NCBI RefSeq assembly: GCF_949987535.1
Contig: NC_080075.1
Span: 6,866,606 to 6,930,605, forward strand
Source: Balaenoptera acutorostrata
Taxonomy: Eukaryota; Chordata; Mammalia; Artiodactyla; Balaenopteridae
Reading direction: 5' to 3'
DNA length: 64,000 bases
Part shown: positions 33,297-44,994 of the stretch, piece by piece
How positions within the stretch are numbered: the first letter of the stretch is position 1
How the letters are laid out: every line of letters starts with the position of its first letter
Notes under the pieces: model-generated
Told to the model about the DNA's origin: nothing
Databases searched by the model: none
Seen by the model: the letters and a program-made list of their open reading frames with translations, nothing else
Program-made: the position numbers and the translations under genes

Positions 33297-34179
33297 TCAA
33301 CAGACATAAATGGGATTAACTCATATAAATGGGATTACATCATAAAGCACAATCCAATTGTATGCTGTTTAAACACAACATATCTAAAACAGTGAACCAT
33401 AACGTTTCAAAATGAAGAGGATGCACATGGTGTACTGGGCAAGCACAAACCAAAAGAAAGCACGTGTTGTCAGATTGCCTTCAAAGAAAGGGAAACTCAT
33501 GATAAAAATCATTATATGTGGCGGAGGTCACACAATAAAGACAGAGGAGTTAATGAAGATCTATGTGTAAAATCACGTAGCAGCAATACCCATGAGGCAG
33601 AAGTTAGAAAAGAGATAAGGAGAAATAGAAACACACTTGTGGTGGGAAACTTTTCAATTCTATTAATTCATGTCAGAATTTATATCAGGTAGCAAAAATA
33701 AGTAAAAATTAAGAAAGTTGACCTGGCTGATACATGTCAGAATTTATCTCCTGAAAACGGAGAATTTACCCTCTTTTCAAGGGTCAGTGAAAACTGGTAA
33801 CATAATAGACCATACTGAAAATCTTAACGAATTCCCAAAAGTAGGAACAGTACTGGGCAAAATCCTCTGATCATATGCTCAGCCTAGACATCGATTACAA
33901 AATAGAGCAACGGAAGAGATTCTTCTATCTGGAATTTTAAAAAAGATAAACAACTCTCTCCTAAACATCTATTAGGTCAATGACAATTAAAAAAAAACTA
34001 TACAACAGAACCTGTGAGTTATAGCTGAAGCAAGCCTCAAAGGAAAATGTGTATCCTTAAATATTTATGTTAATAAAACCAGAAAGAATAAAACAAATGA
34101 TTTTAAACACCTAACTCAATTTTTAAACTCTGCTTATTTTTAAACCCAACCTTCAACCCTAATGTGATAAGACAGACTT

Positions 34180-34475
34180 ACGAAGGTACAGTTAACGTAC
34201 GATAAACAGCACATATTTAAAACGTGAAATTTGGCGAGTTGTGACGTATGCAGCCACCTGTGAAACCATCACCACAAACAAGATAATGAGCACATCCATC
34301 ACCCCCGGAAGTTTCTGATGTTCTTTTGTAATCATCCCCCTCTTTTCTCTCCATTCCTGTCCCCAGTAACCGGTCTCATTTCTGTCAATATAAATGTGTT
34401 TGCACATTCTAGAATCTTAAATAACTAGAATCATAAAGTATATATTCTTTTTGTCTAGCTCCCTTTGCCCCAAGC
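34180..34475 (-). mobile_element. L1M-type 3' terminal fragment
   Basis: 'gtgaaaccatcaccacaaac' with 'aagataatgagcacatccat' and 'ctagaatcataaagtatata' are typical of an L1M 3' end in antisense. It overlaps a spurious 71-codon minus frame. Confidence 0.7.
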
Positions 34476-34599
34476 TTACCTGACTGGAGACAGCAGGTGG
34501 AGGTGAAGGTGAACTAAGATGGGCTACAAACTGATCATTATTGAAGCTGGATCGCGAGCACCAGGCAGTTCATCACACTATTCTGGCTACTTACATAAA

Positions 34600-34735
34600 T
34601 ATTTCACATTTTCCTTAAAATTAAAAAAAATTACTTTGAAATTTTATAATTTAAAAATTATTAAAAAATGAAAAATTTAAAAATTTAAAAATTACTTCTA
34701 AATTTTAAAATTAAAAAAAATTTACTTTTCAGCTC
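34600..34735. repeat. AT-rich low-complexity tract
   Basis: Almost pure A/T with near-duplicate words such as aaattaaaaaaaattactt and aaattaaaaaaaatttactt. It probably arose by local duplication in A-rich DNA. Confidence 0.8.
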
Positions 34736-34751
34736 CATCTTGCTCTTCTTG

Positions 34752-35028
34752 TGCTATTTCGTGTTTTTGTTTTTGTTTTTTTAACTGGGGTATAGTTGTT
34801 TTACAGTGTTGTGTTAGTTTCTACTGTACAGCGAAGTGGAGTTCCCTGTGCTATGCAGCAGGTTCTTATTAGTTATCTATTTTACACATATCAGTGTATA
34901 TATGTCAATCCCAATCTCCCAATTCATCCCACCACCACCCCCTTGCTTTCCCCCCTTGGTGTCCATACATTTGCTCTCTACATCTGTGTCTCTATTTCTG
35001 CCCTGCAAACCGGTTGCTATTTCATGTT
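34752..35028 (-). mobile_element. 5'-truncated L1 with 14-bp target-site duplication (one mismatch)
   Basis: The body, 34766-35014, is an antisense L1 end: T-rich start, 'tggggtatagttgttttaca', 'gttccctgtgctatgcagca' and 'cttggtgtccatacatttgc'. tgctatttcgtgtt at 34752-34765 and tgctatttcatgtt at 35015-35028 flank it. The single mismatch indicates some age. Confidence 0.9.
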
Positions 35029-35744
35029 ATACTGCATGTCTTGAATTCTTGTCTATTACTATCATTCAAAGTAATTTCCCTTGAATCTACTTTCTGAGAT
35101 TTTGAAGTTCAAGCTTGCTATCTGCTGGTCTCCAAAACAGTGAATCACGTCTCTTCAAAACAAAACGAAACAAAACAAATCCTCCTCCTGATTTAAGTGT
35201 TTAAAGTGCTGGTGTCTAGACATCACAGATACTCATGGCCGAGGCGGGGGACGTGTGGGACAACTAGATGTTTTGTGTCTTGTGGACACAGAGGGCAAGA
35301 CCGGCATCTGATGGCCGAGACATCCCTCTGAGGGGAGGCGTATGTGCAGGAGAAGCGGGGGATTTGCCAGCCAACATGGTGGTCTTGTTTCTCAGGGGAA
35401 GGAAGTGTGAGGGAGGATTGTGGGCTGGAGGTGACGTCGTTACTATCAATGAAATCCAGTGACTGGAAGAATTGTAAACAATGAACCATGATGTCTGCGC
35501 ATTTTTTTTTTTTATTAAAGTGTTATTTTAAAAAGTTACGAAAACCAAAATGACCAAAAGAAACAGACCAAAAAAGCGCTCCAATTTCCTTTGGCATTAA
35601 TGAGAATTTGCCTGTTTGGGAGAGCTGGTCAGCTCCTCCTTTTACACTGAATGGCTCTCTATTTGTTCCAGTTTCCTCTCTGTGAAAAGCAGACACCACG
35701 ATTTGCTTATGGTGTTGCATGTATGTCAGAGTTGGTTATCCCTG
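35029..35744. other. No recognised feature
   Basis: Unique DNA with a T-rich run near 35500. Opposed frames of 61-88 codons have no domain. Confidence 0.4.
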
Positions 35745-36230
35745 AGGGGGCTGCCTCAGTGGAATAACTGGTGGGGTGGACGGTTTACATTTCTGGCTCC
35801 AAGAGATCACTGCCCGCGGGGACTGTCCACGATGTCCCTGGGCTTGGCCATGTGACTTGCTTTGGGCAAAGGGTCGTCAGCAAGAGGGATGAAAGCAGAG
35901 GCTTGCAAAGTGGGGCTTATCCTCTTGGAAGGCTTGCTCTGGGAACCAGCCGCCATGCTGTGAAGACACTCAAGCCAGGCACGTGGGAAGACCACGTGAG
36001 TTAAATGAGAGGGCCCAGGCTTCCAGCCAGCCCGGCAAAGCACCAGAGCAGAGGCACACTGGACGTCCCAGCCATCTGACTGCAAGCCCATGAGAGACCC
36101 CACGCAAGACGAGCAGAAGAAACTTCCAGCGGAGCCCCAGTCAACCCACTGAGTCATGAGAAATAATAAAATGGTTACTTTCAGCCAGTAGATCTGAGTG
36201 GCTTCTCATACAGCAGGGGTAACTGAGAGA
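35745..36230 (+). mobile_element. MLT1-type LTR (ERVL-MaLR), well preserved
   Basis: MLT1 landmarks in order: 'ttggccatgtgacttgcttt', 'gaaagcagaggcttgcaaag', 'gactgcaagcccatgagaga', 'gacgagcagaagaaacttcc' and 'actgagtcatgagaaataat'. The opposed 116-codon frame at 35807-36157 and the 77-codon plus frame are readings of the LTR. Confidence 0.85.
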
Positions 36231-37939
36231 ATCCACGTATATGTGACCTTGCAGGTCTCTGGAAAGCCACTAAAAATTTGTAGGTGAGCTGCAGCTTAAG
36301 AGAATTAGTCCCGAGAACGGAACTTCTGCAACTATTAAGATCATTATTTGCTTTCAGCACAAGGTCAGATTTAGAAAATCCCTCTCACATGGCACTTTTC
36401 TGGAACACAGCTGTTGGTGCCCAAGAGATAGCGCACTCAGAGGGGCCCAGAGAAGGTGATGCTGGAAAAGTCTGAGGTTAACATGACTGACCTCGGCTTC
36501 TCAGCAGAATAAGACACCGCAGGGGAGTCAGCCCTGGGCTGCTCAGCCCGCTTCACAGAGCAAACGAGAGTCGCTCAGGGCGGTACTGCAGAGACAAGAA
36601 AACCCGGTCCAGATCCAGGGGAGGCTGCAGAGGTGACGGGACCCCTGACCCGGGAGCAGGACGGGGACAAGTCGGCTTCCAGATGCCGGGTCAGGGAGCT
36701 GTGGAGCTGATGGGGACAGGGCTTCACATTAGTGGGGGCTGGAGAGCCCCACCAGGGTGTGTGTGACAGCACACGCGACACCGACAGCAGGGCCCCAGTC
36801 ACAGAAGGAAAAGCCCGAGAGAATGGACGCATTCCGTGAAAGCCCTGCCCTGGGCTGCACCGCATTCATCTCCCAAGCGAGTGAAATGGTTCTGGCTCAC
36901 TGCAGTGGGTCCAAACAGACCCCACCCACCATTTCCTGGGTGTGGGTGCTGTGGGCAGATGCCAGGAGGAATTGAAAAGAAGTCGTGCTATTTCGGGTGT
37001 TAGGATCTGCCAGAATGCCAAGGCAGCAATATGTCTGCCCGAGTGAAATTCCCGCTCTCCAGACACCGAGTTGATCTGGGGCTCCCAGTTAGTAATCCGC
37101 CTTTCCGGGTGCTCCTCTGGGGAGTCGCTGTGTGGCCCCCTCCCTTCCACCCGCCCCTCAGCACCTGCCTCCTGCTCTGACCCTGGCAGCCACCGGCCAG
37201 GCCCACGTTCAAGTCAATCTCCAAGTGCTTTTCACCTCCTGGGCTCTTGTGAGTGTGGGCAGGATGGGATGGTGTCATCACAGCTGTGGGCAAGGCTGAT
37301 GTTTGCCAAGAAGGTTCCAGATGGATGGGCTCTGTCCCCAGTTAACTAGATCAGGAATCAAAATAGAAAACCCAAGAAGAGTGGCCAAGGGGGCCAGTCC
37401 AGGCCCGTACTGCCCGCTGACCAGTGCACATCAGGAAAAGGAGGTCATCCGGAAAAGAAGGAGAAGCTATTTTGGGGAAAGAGAAGGCAAAATGGATGTC
37501 AGTAGACAAGGCAGGACAGACCTCCGGTAATACGCCTGTGTATATATATTTCATTTTGGAGAGTTTCGCCGAGCTCGGAGGCAGAGCCCTATTTTTAGTG
37601 TCTATTGTGTGAGGCTATGGCACGGGTGTGCAGAGCTGCAGTTTTCTTCTGACAATGATTCCATTTTAAATAGGGAAAGAAGGTAATGAGGGCAAAAATA
37701 ACTATTTTCAGGCCTCAAAATTCAGGGTGTTTGAAACAGGGTTTTCTAAAATGCCAAGCCTGGTGGAAGAACCATTTTTCCCTCTTGCCTTTCAGCCCTG
37801 GTCTCCTAACACATGACACTCACCCGGAAGACCAGGCAGTGGTCCCGGCTTCCTCCCGGTGACCGGCTCAGGGCCCAGCTGTCTGATTTCCAGTACTTAA
37901 CACGGGAGGGGAGAGAGGAGCAGCAGCAGGGGCCCCCGC
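36231..37939. other. No recognised feature
   Basis: Unique GC-rich DNA. Several overlapping frames of 62-97 codons lie on both strands between 36284 and 37612, none with a recognisable domain. Confidence 0.4.
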
Positions 37940-38150
37940 CACCACGGAGATGCTCAAACTCTGCACCTTGGAGTGTCTTGGGGGCTGCATAGAATGCAGA
38001 TGCCCAGCCCCAGCTCCACAGAGGGTCTGATTCCACTGCTCTGGGAGAGGTCTAGGAATACAGATCTGGCTTTTTTTTCTTTTTTTTTTTTCAAACCAAG
38101 CATCTCCAGGGATTGGGTGTGGACAGTCCCTGGACCTCACTTTCAGAAAC
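37940..38150. mobile_element. Possible MER5-type relic with T-rich insertion
   Basis: 'gagatgctcaaactctgcac' and the later 'caagcatctccagggattgg' resemble the two ends of a MER5-type element. The T-rich run at 38070-38092 interrupts it. Divergence is high, so this is tentative. Confidence 0.45.
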
Positions 38151-38277
38151 TTCCGCTTGAAGCCAGTGCCTAGAAATTATATTCATGAGTTCACGATCAT
38201 GGAGGAGTCTGGGAGTTTGGAGCAAGAAGGTGCTGACCGTAGGATTGGATAAGGCTGAAGGGGTGAGGGCGAGACCC

Positions 38278-39285
38278 CTGTGATATGGTGATTATATACA
38301 TTTGGTCTTTGTCCCCTTCCTAGCACAGAGCTCCTAAAACCCTGGAAATTTCCTGAGTGCTAAGAGTGATAAAGGTGTCTTTTGTTATGTTAATGAGGTG
38401 ACTTTTGGAAGCACCCAAGGAGAGAAGCTGGTTGTCACTGGAACCAACCATGTAATTAGAGGGTTGGAAGTTTCAGTCCCAACTCCGTACCACTGGGGAA
38501 GGGCTGGAGTTCAGTCACCAATGGCCAATGATTTAATCAATCAAATCTCTGTAAGGACGCCTCCAGAAAAACCCAAAAGGTCGGGGTGCGGAGATCTTCT
38601 GGGTTGGTGAACACATGGAGATTTGGGGAGAGGAACGCACTGGAGAGCATGGAATCTCCCAGCCTCTTCCCCAAACCTTGCCCTATGCATAAACGCTTCC
38701 CTCTGTCTGTTCCAGGTAGAAGTTATACCCTTTATAACACGCCAGTAACCTGGTGAGTAAAATGTTTCTCTGAGTTCTGTGAGCAGCTCCAGCAAATTAA
38801 TTGAACCCAAGGAGGGGGTGGTTGGAACCTCCAATCTATAGTCAGAAGCACAGGCGATGGCCTGGATTTGCAGCTGGCATCTGAAGGGGTTGGGGGGTGG
38901 TCTTGTAGGACTGAGCTCTTAATCTACGGCAGCGGTCCCCAAACTTTGTGGCACCAGGGACCGGTTTCGTGGAAGACAATTTTTCCATGGATGGGTTGGC
39001 GGGGTGGGGAATGGTTCAGGCGGTAATGCGAGCGATGGGGAGCGGCTGTAAATACAGATGAAGCTTCGCTCACTCGTCCGCCGCTCACCTCCTGCTGTGC
39101 GGCCCGGTTCCTAACAGGCCGAGGACCGCTACCGGTCCGCGGCCCGGGGGTTGGGGACCCCTGATCTATAGGATCTGACGTCATCTTCTGGTAAATAGTG
39201 TCAGAACTGAGTTGGATTGTACAACACCCAGTTGGTGTCAGAGAATTACTTGGTGTGGGGAAAAACCACACACACTGGAACTGGG
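38278..39285 (+). mobile_element. LTR-type repeat, plus-strand copy, split by a hAT element
   Basis: Second copy of the repeat at 26590-27325, here in plus orientation. Marks are 'gcacagagctcctaaaaccc', 'acccaaaaggtcggggtgcg', 'gccctatgcataaacgct', 'gagttctgtgagcagctcca' and 'tgtcagaactgagttggat'. Removing the insert at 38930-39163 leaves about 770 bp, close to the other copy. The two ends of the break join smoothly (ctcttaat...ggatctgacg), confirming an insertion into a pre-existing LTR. Confidence 0.75.
38922..39171. mobile_element. CpG-dense non-autonomous hAT-like DNA transposon with 8-bp duplication
   Basis: The element, 38930-39163, has terminal inverted repeats: cagcggtccccaaact at the left, and the right end reads caggggtccccaaccc on the other strand (12 of 16 identical, including ggtccccaa). 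The 8-bp flanks atctacgg (38922-38929) and atctatag (39164-39171) match at 6 of 8, as expected for a hAT target-site duplication. Its interior is very CpG-rich, with words such as gcgagcgatggggagcgg, ccggtccgcggcccgg and cgtccgccgctc. It has no transposase frame. Family name not assigned. Confidence 0.8.
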
Positions 39286-39378
39286 TGTAGAATTATAGCA
39301 GTGGACCCAAGGTTTCAGCTTAGAAGCTGAGTCCCACGTGCTGGATGGTTGGGGCTTGTTTTAAGGAAAACCAGTCTT

Positions 39379-39733
39379 AAGATATTCATTCCAGGGCTTC
39401 CCTGGTGGCACAGTGGTTGGGAGTCTCCTGCCAATGCAGGGGACACGGGTTCAGGCCCTGGTCTGGGAGGATCCCACATGCCGCGGAGCAACTAGGCCCG
39501 TGAGCCACAATTGCTGAGCCTGCACGTCTGGAGCCTGTGCTCCGCAACAAGAGAGGCCGCGACAGTGAGAGGCCCGCGCACTGCGATGAAGAGTGGCCCC
39601 CACTTGCCGCAGCTGGAGAGGGCCCTCACACAGAAACGAAGACCCGACACAGCCAAAAATAAATAAATAAATAAATAAACTTGAAAAAAGGCCACAAGCC
39701 AAAAAAAAAAAAAAAAAAAAGATATTCATTCCA
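39379..39733 (+). mobile_element. Young CHR-type SINE with 15-bp target-site duplication
   Basis: The body, 39394-39718, has the standard head and B-box, though the latter is changed to 'gggttcaggccctgg'. The GC-rich body is followed by an AAAT tail, a short 'cttgaaaaaaggccacaagc' stretch and a second A-run. The exact repeat aagatattcattcca flanks it at 39379-39393 and 39719-39733. The additional sequence between two A-tracts resembles a short 3' extension carried from the source locus. Opposed frames of 67-95 codons are SINE translations. Confidence 0.95.
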
Positions 39734-40404
39734 AGCACCAGCTAATCAAATCAGGCCTGAACTGAAACAAAATCGTTTCTCCTTCCTCATCTTACACAGG
39801 ATGACAGCAAAGAAGACTTTTCTTTTTTCTCCTTCAAACATGAGAAGGGTTTGGCTGAACAAAGATGCTGTCCGGAGTGCCCTTTGGAGAGGAGAGGGGA
39901 GGGGGTGGGGAGAGTCCCCACCGGATGGAGAACGGCAACACACGCCGGTTCAGCAAGGGTTGGCAGGTCTCTTCCAGGGGCTGGGGGAGGGGCTTGCAAA
40001 CAGGAAGTGCCCGCACACAAATGACATTTGGTGGGGTGACACCAGTGGGAGAAAGTAACCACTGCTAACACTCAGCCTGAACCTGAATTAAGAAATGGTT
40101 AGAATGGTAGAAATGGTTTCTAACTTTTAAGATGCTATAATTAGATCTTTGTTTGCATCAAATGGAAGATCACGATTCTTATCAAAAAGAGCCCGAGTGT
40201 CACCAAGTAAAACAAAGACGACGATAGGATGGCCCTCCTCTGACTTCTTCACAAGAAAACTTTTGGGTTTTCTATTTTGATTCCCGTATCCTGACTTCAG
40301 TCGACAGCCCAGCCTCCTTCTCCCCACAGGAACTGAGATGCCCTGGATTTTCCTTGAGGTGCCTGGTTCCTCATTCTTTCTTTACTAAGACAGAAAGATG
40401 CCCG
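39734..40404. other. No recognised feature
   Basis: Unique DNA. Frames up to 125 codons (39681-40058, starting in the SINE) overlap opposed frames and have no domain. Confidence 0.4.
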
Positions 40405-40515
40405 GACGCCCTCCAGTCGAATCAGAATCTCCAGGGCTGGGACCTAGACTCTGCATTGTTTCCAAAGCCCTACAGGTGATCTTGGTGCATAATCAGGATT
40501 GACAACCACCATGGT
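40405..40515. mobile_element. MER5-type relic (partial)
   Basis: 'cgaatcagaatctccagggc', 'ctctgcattgtttcc' and 'cagg attgacaaccacc' follow the MER5 order over about 100 bp. Confidence 0.6.
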
Positions 40516-40539
40516 GCAGGTGGGCACTCTTACATTCTT

Positions 40540-40930
40540 CGCCCTAAATAGGAGGACAGGATGCATTAGCCAGGGCTTTTTAGCATCGAGAGAGAGGAAT
40601 CCAACTTAAAGTAGCTCAAGCTGAAAGGAGGGTCTGTTGGCTCCCTACTGGGAATGTTTCAGCGGCTGGTTGTTCCAGCTGGCTCGGCGGGACCCCCATG
40701 GGCCTTCTGGATCCTCTCTCTCCATCTCTCAGCTCTGACTGTCCCCCGTCAGACCGACTCTCTCTAGAGGGAAGGCAGAGATGACCATCACCCTGCAGAG
40801 AATAAGTCCAGAGACAGGGGCATGGCTGAAGAGGGCTCTCGTTGGCCCCTGAGGGTCCCGAGCCCACCTGACCTATGTCTGTGTTGAAGTGAGAGGATGT
40901 GTTGATTGGCCAGGCTAGTCGGGTGTCCAC
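40540..40930. mobile_element. Probable old interspersed repeat, family not assigned
   Basis: The layout beginning 'attagccagggctttttagc' and 'aaagtagctcaagctgaaag', followed by instruction-like hospital-style words such as 'ctctctctccatctctcagc', resembles a mammal-wide repeat that I know by sight but cannot name. The 154-codon minus frame at 40616-41080 crosses it and the MIR next to it and is therefore not a gene. Confidence 0.45.
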
Positions 40931-41054
40931 CTCTGGGGTGAGCAAAGTGGAGCCACTCACGGAGGGAAAGATGCGCAAAGGAAAACAAGCAGAGACTAAG
41001 GAGTGGTGGCATCTACTGCAGACCCGAAAGACCACGGAGATAGCCAACGCTTTT

Positions 41055-41240
41055 CTGAGCACGTGTCCATTATCAGGCACGCCGAGATAAGCACTTTATA
41101 CACACAACACTTTAAAGTCCTATCAACGCTCTCACAAGATGTGTCCCTTGTCACTCTCATTCCCTAGACTGGGGGAGAGAGGCCTGGAGAGGTGCTAACC
41201 AGTCATTGGTGGAGCTGGGAACTGAACTCGGGACCAGTCG
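41055..41240. mobile_element. MIR
   Basis: 'tatcaggcacgccgagataa', 'gcactttatacacacaac' and 'tcattggtggagctgggaac' with 'tgaactcggga' follow the MIR order. It explains part of the 80-codon frame at 41192-41434. Confidence 0.75.
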
Positions 41241-43459
41241 ATGCCAGAATCAAGGTGACAGAAAAGCTCAGCCTCCAGGACCGTCTGAGCACGCGGCTTC
41301 CCTCCTCCCATGGCCACCATGGGAACATGGCTGACCACTACCCCTTTCTTACTCTTTTGACTGAAATGATGCTCCCTCATTTCGAAGCATCCAGAGGAGC
41401 ACTGATTGTGGTGTCGACACCTAGCAGTTTATGAACTGGACAAACCACCTTCGATTCCACCCTGACACGAGCCCTGGCCGCCCTCCAGCAGGTCAGCCAG
41501 CTGTGCGTCCAACATTGGACTCGTTCACAGACTTGAAGGTACCGGAGGCACCTCCGCATCCACTCACAGACGAAACACCTATGGAAAGGTGTTCTAGAGG
41601 GTTAGGAAACATTTTTTTCCTGTTACAACTATATTTCACAGAACAGGAAAGAGAGTCACTAGGAAATCCAGTGAGAACCTCAAGGGGGCTGCAGATTTAG
41701 AGAATTCCTCTCTGCTCCAATTTTCAATTCTCTCTTCATAGTCATAAGGTTTAAAATTCTCTGAAAGAAAAGGTAAGGCTTTCAGGAATGCACTCACACA
41801 GCACGGAGGGGCTAAGCTTGCCTGGGTGAGCGTCACAGGTCTCATCTGTCCACTAGCCCCCGTCCCCTCCAGCATCTTTCTCTCGCCTCCCCAAGCCCTC
41901 CTTCTCCCCCTTCCTGGTCCATCCTTCTTTCATCCCACAGCAGCTCTATTATCTCTAAACGACATCATTTACTTCTATGATTTTGCCTTTCTGCTGTGAC
42001 ATTAAGACTGAACTTTAATGGGAATATACACGCCATTTAAATCCTTTTGCAGGCTTGCAGGCGTTCACTTTCTGCTGTGTGCTTGTCTCTCCATGAGTAA
42101 ACAAATCATGCACCAATGAGTAGGGTGAGAAAATGAATTTCCTTTGCTGTTGCAGTGGTTTTTTTCTGGAGGCACTGTGACTTGTAACACGGATATATTT
42201 CTATGCTCCATCCCGCACTGACATCAATAAGAAAACTAGAGCAAAAGTCAAATCATGCCTTTCGCCGTGAGGATGCAGAACAGAAATGTCACCCATGCTG
42301 AAGGCTCGCCTGTAATCTGTCTGTGACTGACACCCTGGATGGTAAAGTAAAAAATGGAATAACTGGGTGCTCCCGGGTGCTGTACAGAAACAGAATCAGA
42401 CGGAGAGGCAAGGGTGCCGGAAGGGTTTGGATGGCCAAGTTGCTGATGCTTGTGGAGGAGGAGAAGAGGGCTGTACGACGGAGCTGGCATACTGCAGAGA
42501 CAACATTTCACCCAACCAGTGCATTGCTTTTATGATTGGGACAATATTTAGTAGTAACATAACATGTAATTACCTAGAGAATAGAACAGTTTGAAAGCCT
42601 TTCACCACGGTCAATTTTTTTCCATAAAAGTTACAGTCAGAATTTTGGTCTCATTTTGGCTGGTCTGCGCCGGGGCTCACCTGTGCTCATGGGTGACATT
42701 GTCACTCGATGCACCTATAGCCCCACACGGCACGCTGGTTTTGGAGATGCGAGAGAGGAGGGTGTGGGGTTCCTTCTTCTCTGCCTCATCATTTCACTGG
42801 AGGGTCGTACAGAAAAGTTCCATTTGAACAAGTTAAGCTGAAGGTACCTGAATGGTTCCCAGCCTCCAGGAAGAAGTGTGCAGAGGGCGGTTAGAAATCT
42901 GGTGTCTGGAGCTCAGCTGCTTTTGAGAAGGGAGATTCTGATTGGACTTCAAGCTGCAAGAGGGAAGAAGCTCTCTGGTCAAGGTTGTAGAGGAAAGAGG
43001 TGAGAGGCTTTTATGGGATGTCAGGAGGGGATCGTCCTGTGCAGGCCAGGCGGAGGACAAGGAAAAGGCAGTTAGGAAACAGAGAACCAGGGGGAGGTGT
43101 CTGGAGCTGCAAGGAGTGGTCAGTCAAATGCTGCCGAGGATGTGGAAATGACAAAAACCCAGGAGAGAGCCCTGGATCCGGGAGCTCAGAGTTGGGCGTG
43201 ATTTTGCTGAGGGTCAAAGTTCAGGCTGCAGTGGTTGAGGACGAGGAGAGAAGACGGCTTTTACAGGACATGTGTTGATGAGGGAAGGAGAGGGATGCCC
43301 AGTGGTCCCTTGGAAAGAAAATACTGACAGGTGGTTGTCCCTGGATGGGGGAGGCTGGACTACATTGTAGCGGGGAGGCAACGGAGCTGAGGGGTAGGAA
43401 AGTCTGGAGGTGCCAGAGGAGGGTGACAACTGGAGCAGGGCCCTGAGGATGGCGCATGT
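41241..43459. other. No recognised feature
   Basis: Unique DNA. Frames of 60-92 codons on both strands show no recognisable domain. The purine-rich text at 42940-43440 may be a decayed repeat, but I could not match it. Confidence 0.4.
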
Positions 43460-43512
43460 GAGTGGTGTGTGAGTGTGTGTGTGTGTGTGTGCGTGTGTGC
43501 GTGTGTGTGTGG
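43460..43512 (+). repeat. (TG)n microsatellite, interrupted
   Basis: TG repeats with gcg interruptions over about 50 bp. They account for the VCECVCVCVRVCVCV and THTRTHAHTHTHTH strings of frames through it. Confidence 0.93.
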
Positions 43513-44994
43513 CTACACGGGTGTGTGGATGGAAGGGTTCAACATGAACAGAGTAAAGTGAGGCTGGAGAAAACAAATGATGAAGCCCATCCCACGACGG
43601 CAGCCACCTCCTCCTCTTGGATTCTACTGCCCTTCAGGGGAGTTTTCATCTCTCCAGCCGCTTGGGTGAGCCCTGCTGCTGCCCTGCACGGGAACACCGG
43701 CATCAGGGACGACAATAACGTTCCCTGATGCTCCCAGTGCCTCCTGTCTCCGGGTGCCGGGAAGACCTGAGGTTCAGCACAAGAAAATGGAATGGCCCTC
43801 TCCTCCAATCTGTACCTCACTTGACCTGAAAACAATTCTGAAACCCTTAGTGAGCAATGCTAACAGAGGAGCCCGTGCACATTTCCCAAAGATGCTGACA
43901 GCAGGAGCCCATCTGTCCACCAAGAGAAATCATGGTCCATGAGATGCCACATCGCCGGCCTCTGAGCCTACCTCTCCCCTGCTCACCAGGTTCCATGGCC
44001 TCTATTCCTCTTGTGAAGCTTTCAAGGTCTTAGGCTGAGTTTAAGCTCCAGGCTCCTATGCTCCCCTTCCTGTGGCAGGGACTGTGAAAGGGTAGCATCT
44101 CTTCAGCCCCTGGCCTGGAAATGGAACTCCTGCCGGAAATGAGCATCGCGGGGCTTCTTCTTCCTTCCACAACAATGCTTTGACCTGCTCAGAAGTCCCT
44201 GACACACACGCATTCCCACTCTCACAGTACATATCATGAGGCAGCTACGCACTTCCCCCTGTGTTAAGTTGGGGCGGGGGGTATCTCTTGTTAGGGAGGA
44301 AGTGTCAAGGATGGAGTGGCAGCTGGAAGGGACAGGGAAGCAAGATAATTAGGGATGGTGGGGGAGGCAATGAGGACCCGCTACGGGAGCTGCTAGACAG
44401 GGGGTCGGGGGAGCAGGGTCTCAGGACACAAAAGAGTAGATTTTGCCTGATCCCACCCCGGAGAGAGGCCAGCTGTACAGACTCACAGGGCTGAACTGGG
44501 GCCAAGTAGGGGGGTCTGGTTAAGCAGTGGGATGTGGGGAAAAATGGAGCCTGGGGGTAAATGCAAAAACTCTACAGAGAGGACAATCACAGTCAAGCCA
44601 AAAGGTGGAATCTGTGGTCTTATTCAAGGGGGAGGGGTGGCCAAGCCTGAGGTCAGGGGCCAAGTGGACACTAGGATGAAGCAATGGGTGAAAAGCAATG
44701 TCTGACCAGCGAAGCAGAACCCGGATTTGTAACGTGGACCTCAGCCTCTCAGGGCTTCCTCTTCTAAGGTGCTGGTTTAACGGTGTTGAGGAGGGATGAA
44801 GGTGGCAAGACGGACAGGCTCAGTGGGACGGGGAGGAGGAAGGCTCAGCGGCGGTGGTAACAGAGGAGGAGCTCCAGACGAGGAGAAGGTCCAGGGTGTG
44901 ACCATACTCGTGGGAGCTGACGTTCAGGGTCTGAACCCTGGAATCGAAGGCCCCGAGGCATGATGAGGCTGGGTGTTGGAAGAACCACCCACTG
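43513..44994. other. No recognised feature
   Basis: Unique GC-rich DNA. Frames of 62-98 codons on both strands have no known domain. Confidence 0.4.

Larger units (their letters stand above)
31050..34130 (+). mobile_element. Ancient LINE resembling HAL1 (L1 relative), plus strand
   Basis: A-rich, stop-ridden text with HAL1/L1M-like landmarks: 'tcctttgggcagtaaagcat', 'aaaatcaagtcacttacaag', 'caagaactcagaaaacatgg' and 'cccacgagcccttcttgagg'. HAL1 is a LINE with an ORF1-like protein and no reverse transcriptase, mobilised by L1. No frame survives. An L1 tail (32442-32582) and a SINE (32948-33282) are inserted. The stretch after 33300 is A-rich and L1-like but harder to place, so its right border is approximate. 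Confidence 0.6.

Noticed and set aside
33669..33752. 15-bp direct repeat catgtcagaatttat, about 65 bp apart
   Set aside because: It lies in A-rich decayed LINE text, and the segment between has no transposon ends; probably a local duplication.
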